DNA of 64,000 nucleotides, taken from assembly GCA_026874595.1 (NCBI GenBank), contig CM049318.1, forward strand, positions 20,681,456-20,745,455, in the 5' to 3' direction. The notes below the pieces were generated by a model that was not told where the DNA came from, ran no database searches, and was given only the letters and a program-made list of their open reading frames with translations. The translations under genes were made by a program, and so were the position numbers. Source of the DNA: Sipunculus nudus. Lineage: Eukaryota > Annelida > Sipuncula > Golfingiida > Sipunculidae. Shown here piece after piece: positions 59,008 to 64,000 of this stretch (the stretch's first letter is position 1; the number at the start of each line of letters is the position of its first letter).

Positions 59008-61869
59008 TAGGTAAAGATCAGAGAGATGCCTTTTAGATAGACTAATTTGTTTATCAACACACAAAACACTTGTTTGTTAATAAAGAAATTAGTCTATCTT
59101 TGCTATTAAACAAGTTAGTCTATCTAAAAGGCTTCACTCTTTATCTTTACCTATGCTTCAACTACAGATTAACACGGCTATACCACTATATATATAAATA
59201 TATATATAAACGAGTCTTGCTTTTGCGTTCATGACTTATCTTGTTTTTATCTACAGGGTAGTTCAAATACAGTAAAACCTCAAAAGTATGACCGCCAACG
59301 GGACCTTGATAAAGTGGTCAGATTTCATGGAGGTTGTTTGAGTTCTTATACAAAGAGCAAAAAAGAATTGGGAACCTGAAAAAGTGGCCGTTATTTTTGT
59401 TATTTTGAGGTATTCGCTAAGGCGATGTTTTACTGAATTTTCATAACTTGTGTTGAACTGTGTTTTGTATTTTTTTTTAAGTTCATGACTTAATAGTTTT
59501 CTCCATACCAAGTCAAGTTTGTTAACACCAAGTCAAGTGCCTAATCGCCAAGTCAAATGCCTAATCGCTAGGCATTACATTTGTCTCTATTCTGTTTCTT
59601 GTGTCTCATTTAATCTAGTATTTTACTATCAGCAGTAATCTATATGTATTATCTAAGGTCTCATATTATCTCAAGATAACTTATCTACAGGGCCTTTCTG
59701 TTGTCTCAATGCATTATCTGTGTCTCATAACATCTTACATGATATTATCTTGATATCTTATCTAGGACCTCCTGTTATCCTGTGTTGTCAGATCTACAGG
59801 ATCTGACTGATCTTCTCCATGCCCTATCTTTTGTCTCCTGTTATGTTGTAGAATGTTATCTTCAGAGCCTAAGAGTCACATCCAGGTCTCATCAAAGGCC
59901 TCATGTTGTGTTATCTTGCTGCTTGATATCACCTAGTCGTGACATTCGGACTTAGTAGGCACATATATTTGGCTGGTAAGCCTAATTTGAGTCATGATAC
60001 AAGGCATATTGAGGAATGCATTGCGGTGGGTTTTCATCATGTTGCATTCATATCGTGTGAAACAGCCCATAATCTTAACATTAGGCTACTAATGATGAAT
60101 TAACATAAAAGAACACAAGTGAACTCACAACCCAAACTAAAACTCTGTCTACTTGGTAAAGAGTCATTTCCTGTATCATGTGCAAGTTAGCTGGTTCCAG
60201 TTACCCATGTGAGCCATGTTTGTATTGATGCTGTCAGAAATTCATCAAACATGCAGAGGGATTTACTAATATGCTGAGTTAAAACAGATTTTTCTTACTC
60301 ATGTTAAGTAATTTTAGAAAGCACACTAAAACAGATAATGACTTGTCTGGTTTATGTCAAGTAACAGCTTACTTGTAGGCCATGAAGCATTGTCAGAAAT
60401 GCTGAAAATATTTGCATCCTCATAGAACCTGAAAGTGCATTCCTGGCTGAAGGATGTAACAGCACTGTGACAGCCAGTACCTTGGTCGTAGACTCTCTAA
60501 TGTCAGAGATTCAAATGGTGCCAGATATCACCAGGGCATCTGATCTACCTGGTCTTACAGTCTTATCTATCTTATCTAGGGCCTCATGTTATCTTGTGTA
60601 TCTTATCTACATGGTCTTAGTCTTATCTAGAACTCATTTATCTTGTGTATCTTTTCTACATGGTCTTTCAGTTGTACAAATCTTATCTAGAGCCTCATGT
60701 TATCTTGTGTATCTTATCTACATGGTCTTACAGTCTTATCTAGTACTCATTTTATCTTGTGTATTGCATCTACATGGTCTTATTGTCTTATCCTCGTGTT
60801 ATCTTGTGTATTTTATCTACATGGTCTTACAGTCTTATCTATCTTATCTAAGGCCTAATGTTATCTTGTGTCATTTTATCTACATGGTCTTACAGTCTTA
60901 TCTATCTCATGTTATCTTGTGTGTTTTATCTACATGGTCTTACAGTCTTATTTATCTTATCTAAGGCCTAATGTTATCTTGTGTTATCTTATCTACATGT
61001 TCTTACAGTCTTATCTATCTCATGTTATCTTGTGTGTTTTATCTACATGGTCTTACAGTCTTCTTTATCTGATCTTTTTTTTTTCTCATGTTATCTTATG
61101 TATCTTATCAACATGGTCTTACAGTCTTATCTATATAATGTTATCTTGTATATTTTATCTACATGGTCATACAGTCGTCTTTATCTGATCTTTTTTTCCC
61201 ATGTTATCTCATGAATTTAATCAACATGGTCTTACAGTCTTATCTATATAATGTTATCTTGTATATTTAATCTACATAGTCTTACAGTCTTCTTCATCTT
61301 ATCTTTTCCTCATGTTGTCTTGTGTTATCTTATCAACATGGTCTTAGTCTTATCCATCTTATCTAGGGCCTTGTGAAGTTGTGTTATCTTGGGTATATTA
61401 TCTACAAGGATTTAGTCTTATCTATCATATCAAAGGCCTCATGTTATCTTAGGTATCTTATCTACATGGTCTTACAGTCTTCTCTATCTTATATTTCTAT
61501 TCATGTTATCTTGTGTATATTATCTTAATAGTCTGAAGGTCTTCTCTGTCTTATCTAGGGCTCATGTTATCTTCAGTACCTTATTTACATGGTCTTACAG
61601 TCTCTTCTGTCTATCTACGACTCATGTTATCTTGTGTATTTTATCTACATGGTCTTACAGTCTTATCAATTGTACATCTATCTTTTTCTCATGTTATCTT
61701 GTGTTATCTTATCTACAGGGCCTTGCAGCTACCTCCAGAAGCCTGGTTGAGAATCTCGCTCCGCCATGCTAGTATCACATGTGTCCGCATCAGCCCGAGT
61801 GGGAATGTCACACTACGTTACCTTGGAGATGCAGGTCACATGCCACCAGAAAAGCTATCAACCGTCTGA
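46487..61869 (+). CDS. PGAM5: PGAM5, mitochondrial Ser/Thr protein phosphatase (5 coding exons)
   Basis: Joining 46487-46707, 47183-47355, 49749-49963, 55860-55993 and 61719-61869 gives an uninterrupted 894-nt frame (297 residues plus TGA). The four introns are GT-AG with phases 2, 1, 0 and 2. Residues about 8-25 form a Gly-rich hydrophobic segment ([12 protein letters not shown]), the expected N-terminal mitochondrial membrane anchor. The family multimerisation motif WDSNWD lies at 68-73. The catalytic RHG motif ([11 protein letters not shown]) puts the phospho-histidine at H113; [13 protein letters not shown] follows at 156-168, LLREGAPI at 182-189, and the second catalytic His in [11 protein letters not shown] at H238. 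The C-terminus [12 protein letters not shown] is family-typical, and the length is close to that of vertebrate PGAM5 (about 290). PGAM5 is known to dephosphorylate Ser/Thr/His on mitochondrial proteins and to act in mitophagy, fission and cell-death signalling. The Keap1-binding NxESGE-type motif of vertebrates is not clearly present; the nearest match is KNETEDD at 86-92. The start codon begins the membrane anchor. Confidence 0.95.
47183..47355 (+). CDS. PGAM5: PGAM5 exon 2 (catalytic RHG motif)
   Basis: The exon starts after TTTTCCACAG and ends before GTAAG. It codes the last base of K74 through the first base of G132: a charged linker ([19 protein letters not shown]), then the beta strand and catalytic loop [11 protein letters not shown] with H113. 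Phase is 2 at the 5' end and 1 at the 3' end. Intron 2 (47356-49748) contains the nested elements at 47845-49634 and 48089-49262. Confidence 0.93.
47845..49634. mobile_element. hAT-like element (CAGGGTTGCCAG ends) in PGAM5 intron 2
   Basis: CAGGGTTGCCAG at the left is inverted as CTGGCAACCCTG at the right. Subterminal AGGGAAAAGTC is also repeated in inverted orientation relative to the ends. CAGGGTTGCCA termini are common in hAT transposons. I see no convincing 8-bp duplication, so the copy is probably old. Another element is inserted within it (48089-49262). No transposase frame survives. Confidence 0.6.
48089..49262. mobile_element. TA-flanked element with about 21-bp TIRs (Tc1/mariner-type), nested
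   Basis: Perfect inverted termini CCGTAAAATCTGTGAAATTTC are bounded by TA on each side. Inside are two diverged direct copies of a segment of about 150 bp (around 48455-48600 and 48785-48950, both with CATGAAGTTT-ACGGAGGTTGG). The second is open for 73 codons and begins [11 protein letters not shown], faintly like the DNA-binding domain of pogo/Tigger-type transposases. Both copies are probably dead. Confidence 0.65.
49749..49963 (+). CDS. PGAM5: PGAM5 exon 3 (phosphatase core)
   Basis: The acceptor is TTTTTCAG at 49748. The exon codes the end of G132 through H203, including [23 protein letters not shown] and [13 protein letters not shown], which are hallmark PGAM5/histidine-phosphatase segments. 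The donor GTAAGC begins at 49964, so the exon ends in phase 0. Intron 3 is 5896 bp and mostly transposon-derived. Confidence 0.93.
50245..54463 (-). mobile_element. Family A element, copy A-4, interrupted by A-5, inside PGAM5 intron 3
   Basis: In + coordinates it begins TTTTAGCTCAGCTGAC (hairpin end) and ends GACCCATGGGTCC. 50245-51676 and 53561-54463 align in inverse orientation with the element at 31888-34524, for example around TGGTATTTATTCAGTTTT of that copy. The insertion 51677-53560 splits it, so the host copy is older than the insert. It carries a single copy of the roughly 650-bp unit that is duplicated in A-3. Confidence 0.72.
51677..53560 (-). mobile_element. Family A element, copy A-5, nested in A-4
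   Basis: It begins TTTTTAGCTCAGCTGACTG and ends ATGACCCATGGGTCAC. The core consists of about four tandem units of roughly 330 bp, each with the phrases ACAGGGCACAAAT and, in three units, the palindromic GTGGCGCCACCTGT. The same core type, in opposite orientation, is in A-1. The element is non-coding. Confidence 0.75.
55315..55778 (+). mobile_element. Family D MITE, copy 2, just upstream of PGAM5 exon 4
   Basis: It starts AGGGGCCCAGTCACCTA after TTAA and ends TAGGTGATTGGGCACCT before TTTA, giving inverted termini of about 17 bp. It is collinear with copy 1 (shared phrases CAGCCAGAGCTTTGCAAATG and CACAACCAAAATTACCC). Its right end is about 80 bp from the exon 4 acceptor. Confidence 0.65.
55860..55993 (+). 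CDS. PGAM5: PGAM5 exon 4 (second catalytic His, CHAN)
   Basis: I place the acceptor at TTTGAG (55854-55859), which gives [13 protein letters not shown] directly after PEVH. This keeps the family spacing between the PE and EDG motifs without a gap. Using the AG three bases further on would drop one residue. The exon codes 204-247 plus two bases of R248, ending [16 protein letters not shown] with H238 as acid/base His. The donor is GTAAGT at 55994. The acceptor has a weak, interrupted pyrimidine tract, and a TTAA-flanked MITE ends about 80 bp upstream of it. Confidence 0.9.
56186..58045 (+). mobile_element. Family C repeat copy in PGAM5 intron 4
   Basis: It starts TTTTAGCGAACCTGTGAGCT and is homologous to the copy beginning at 63041. 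Units of roughly 280 bp (about 57160-57440 and 57460-57740) repeat phrases such as TCTCAGCAGTGGTTTGAC and GGTGGCGCCACCT. The 3' limit is uncertain; the palindromic AGGCCTGTAGGCCT near 58026 is a possible end. The repeat is non-coding. Confidence 0.55.
58366..58690 (+). mobile_element. Old SINE (type 1) in PGAM5 intron 4
   Basis: It begins ACCAGCTTCTGTGGTCTAAG, has GTGAGTATAAATCTCAGC in the B-box position, and ends with GGAACGGAATTCTGCAGATT, which matches the 3' part of the family in sense orientation. Confidence 0.65.
58949..59005. repeat. (TA)n microsatellite
   Basis: An almost uninterrupted TA run of about 57 bp in PGAM5 intron 4, next to the inverted repeat at 59006. Confidence 0.95.
59006..59160. 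repeat. Long imperfect inverted repeat beside a (TA)n array
   Basis: CATAGGTAAAGAT...GCCTTTTAGATAGACTAA on the left is inverted on the right as TTAGTCTATCTAAAAGGC...ATCTTTACCTATG, with a loop of about 50 nt that contains a further ATTAGTCTATCTTT copy. The preceding (TA)n runs to 59005. ACAGATTAACACGGCTATAC follows. Likely a mobile-element end; function unknown. Confidence 0.7.
59270..59435. mobile_element. Short MITE in PGAM5 intron 4
   Basis: CAGTAAAACCTC at the left and GATGTTTTACTG at the right, with GAGGTATTCGC as subterminal match. The interior carries AAAGTGGTCAGATTT and AAAGTGGCCGTTATT. Pogo/Tigger-like ends. No clear TA duplication. Confidence 0.5.
60540..61717 (+). repeat. Minisatellite of diverged, roughly 70-85-bp units resembling the exon 5 splice acceptor
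   Basis: About 15 irregular units of the pattern CATGTTATCTTGTGTATCTT-ATCTACATGGTCTTACAGTC-TTATCT. The true acceptor region reads CATGTTATCTTGTGTTATCTTATCTACAGGGCCTTGCAGC, with the AG and the first exon 5 bases at the equivalent position. More diverged relatives extend upstream to about 59690. Extended open frames here are by-products of stop-poor repeats. Confidence 0.85.
61719..61869 (+). CDS. PGAM5: PGAM5 exon 5 (C-terminus and stop)
   Basis: The acceptor is CTTATCTACAG at 61708-61718. The exon codes the last base of R248 then [14 protein letters not shown] through [15 protein letters not shown] and TGA at 61867-61869. Phase 2 matches exon 4. The sequence just upstream, and the first bases of the exon itself, match the unit of the minisatellite that fills the end of intron 4. 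Confidence 0.93.
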
Positions 61870-62881
61870 CAGCATCATACAAATTTTCAGAAACCACATT
61901 AATTCAGCAGGGATTTAGGATATTAATTTTACTTATATATTGAAAAAATATGCAAATTTTTGTGTGCCTGAATGGACTAGATGCACAATATATAATGTAT
62001 CTTTCTATTCTTATACAGTTTCTATCAAGATAACTGCAAACATGGCTTTTGCTTATCAGTATTCTTCTATTTCTTATCTGGTATATTAAGCAAAATTACC
62101 ACAATCAAAATATCTTGGTCACTTTGACATGGTTTGTTTTATATCACATGATGCCCTTTATTTGTCTCATGATTACATTTCAAGTACATTGTGAATTAAC
62201 CCTCATTCAACATCTGGACGTATATCAGGGCATGCATTAAACTTGTTTGGACATTAAGGTACATTCAGCAAATACACAGAAATAGACACTTTGAATTAAT
62301 TATTCACAAGCTATATCCTTTAATTGTAAAATAGGTGACTAAAGATGTGGACATTGTATATGTGTGTATGATTGAGTAATGCGTCTCCATGACTTATGAG
62401 TGTAGCAGCTTTAGACTTTGCTCATTGATTCTGTTTGTGAGTATGCATGTGTGTATTGTGGACTAAATATGTCTACGGAGATCTGAGGTGAAAATGCTAT
62501 TTTGGTACATGTTTTACCTGATGATGCGTAGTAACTTGCAAAAATGTGTACAGTATCTTCTAGTATCATATTTGTTTTGGCTTAACACAAAAGTTATAGC
62601 TCCATTTCTCTTTTCACTTGTTATATATGAATAAACAGTTTTAGCTTTGAATGTTAATACTATGAAAACAATGCATGGCTGAAGGAAGAGTATTGTATGC
62701 ATGAAAACTTCAATCAAGTTATAATTGATGTGCTTGTCTTGAATCACAAATAAATTAGTTTTATACTGTTTTACCCATCTTGATTTATGAAAGTTTGTGC
62801 AAAACACTTTATATTTTGTTTTCGTGCTATTGATCAAAACCAGTGCAAGTCTTGCATATGAGAAAGTGCTTTCAGAATAAA
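61870..62881 (+). other. PGAM5 3' UTR region with candidate poly(A) signals
   Basis: After the PGAM5 stop the sequence is AT-rich and repeat-free up to about 63040. Canonical AATAAA hexamers lie at 62630-62635, 62749-62754 and 62876-62881. Any could serve as the cleavage signal, and cDNA would be needed to choose. The opposite strand of 62514-62999 is open for 161 codons but shows no recognisable domain. Confidence 0.4.
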
Positions 62882-63040
62882 AGCTTCGCAGGTATTTGTA
62901 GGAGGGAACTGGGAACAGTCTTTCATGTACATCTATACCTAATATGCCTAGTAAAAGAACTGGCACCTCAAAAGGACCAGTTAAACACCAGTAGTGCAAG
63001 TATTAACTAATTATGCTTCTTATGAACTTAATATCTTTTT

Positions 63041-64000
63041 TAGCTAACCTGTGAGCTAATGCAATGGTGTGGCGTCATCCGTCAGCCGACGTCTGTTGTG
63101 TGTACGTTAACCCATACTATCTCAAAAACAACAGGAGCTAGCATCATGAAATTTTTTGTAAAAAAATCAGCCATCTGAAAAACTCTATCAGATTTTGCTT
63201 AATTTTTGGCTAAATGCATTTTCTTAGATTTTATAGAGAAAAAGCTAGAAAAACCTTTAAAAATCTTCACCTCCGAAATGGTCTAGCAAAATTGTTCAAT
63301 ATTTCAAAGAAATAATCTCTTATACCTTCTATCTCAAGTTTGTTTGAATGGTTCAAGTTTTATGAATTTTGGCCAAGTAACAGGAAGTTTAACTTAGCCA
63401 TCTGTCCAAAAAAGCCTACTAAGATGACAATCTCAGAAACGGCTGGAGCTATCATCACCAAATTTTATGCCAGTGTTGGTCACATGAGTCATATATGAAA
63501 TTCAGGTATTGGTGGCGCCACCTGCATTGACCTTTTTTGTACGGGGGTCATTGGTACATTAACCCATAATTTCTCAGGAATAGCAGGAGCTAACATCCCC
63601 AGATTTTATGCAATAATCTGTCACATATCAAATGTTGAGAGATTCAGCTTATTTTTTTGCTATCTGCATTTACTTAGATTTTATAGGGAAAAAGCTGAAA
63701 AACCTTTAAAAGTCTTCTACTTGTAAACGGTCCAGCCAAATTGTTCAATATTTTACAGAAATGATCCCAGAGGCAAGCCCTCTCAAGTTTGTTCAAATGG
63801 TTTGATTTGATAAATTTTAGTCGAGTCACAAGAATTTGAACAGTCATTTGGCCAAGTAAGCATACTGACATAGTTATCTCAGAAATGACAGAAGCTAGCA
63901 TTACCAAGTATTGTGCAAATGTTGGTCACATGACTCATGACACATGAATTTTGGCGGAGTTACACAAATTTGAACTTAGTCATTTTGCCAAGTAAGCAAT
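63041..64000 (+). mobile_element. Family C repeat copy, cut by the window end
   Basis: It begins TTTAGCTAACCTGTGAGCTA and follows the same order of phrases as the copy at 56186 (AACAGGAGCTAGCATC, TTTTCTTAGATTTTATAG, GGTGGCGCCACCTGCA). A second diverged unit starts near 63540. It continues past the window. Confidence 0.6.

Noticed and set aside
60467-61214. 165- and 106-codon + strand frames rich in [13 protein letters not shown]
   Set aside because: Translation of the intron 4 minisatellite; periodic and without independent support.
62514-62999. 161-codon open frame on the - strand, antisense to the PGAM5 3' UTR
   Set aside because: Longest single - strand frame in the window, but it has no recognisable motif, its composition matches AT-rich non-coding DNA, and there is no strong start context. 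An antisense transcript is possible but unsupported.
1-64000. CRISPR array or prokaryotic operon
   Set aside because: Tandem repeats here lack unique spacers of constant length. The intron-bearing PGAM5 gene and SINEs show the DNA is animal nuclear.

Overview
The window reads as nuclear DNA of an invertebrate animal, most likely a bivalve mollusc. It is AT-rich, has long introns with GT-AG sites, and is full of short dispersed repeats: tRNA-derived SINEs, MITEs, and tandem-core elements with hairpin ends. From memory, repeats ending in GTCAGCTGAGCTA or beginning TGACCCATGGGTCA, and cores of repeated TGACCTTTGACCT, are typical of bivalve genomes. I cannot name the species.

The one gene I recognise with confidence is PGAM5 (mitochondrial serine/threonine phosphatase of the phosphoglycerate-mutase fold), on the + strand from 46487 to 61869. 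It has five coding exons with phases that match at every junction (46487-46707, 47183-47355, 49749-49963, 55860-55993, 61719-61869) and encodes 297 residues. Its introns hold nested transposons: a hAT-like element with a second element inside it (intron 2), a 4.2-kb element interrupted by a 1.9-kb relative (intron 3), and in intron 4 a diverged repeat, a SINE, an inverted repeat and a minisatellite that seems to have grown out of the last 3' splice site.

The 36-44 kb region is poorer in repeats and richer in CpG. It contains candidate 5' ends of further genes: two phase-compatible exons on the - strand (36722-36727 and 36283-36402; disordered N-terminus, two perfect TGACGTCA sites) and weaker + strand exon candidates at 38983-39028, 43295-43332 and 45570-45738. 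None of these is recognised.

Bases 1-36000 hold no coding exon I can support. They contain MITEs, a decayed LINE 3' end, SINEs with clear target-site duplications, minisatellites, and several hairpin-ended elements with tandem cores. The most interesting pattern in the window is in these last elements. At least two families with unrelated termini share one architecture: a 5' subterminal motif that recurs inverted in a 3' terminal hairpin, around a tandem core. They also appear to share or exchange cores, including a roughly 288-bp core carrying perfect DR1-type nuclear-receptor motifs. This resembles non-autonomous Helentron-type rolling-circle elements; that assignment is inference.
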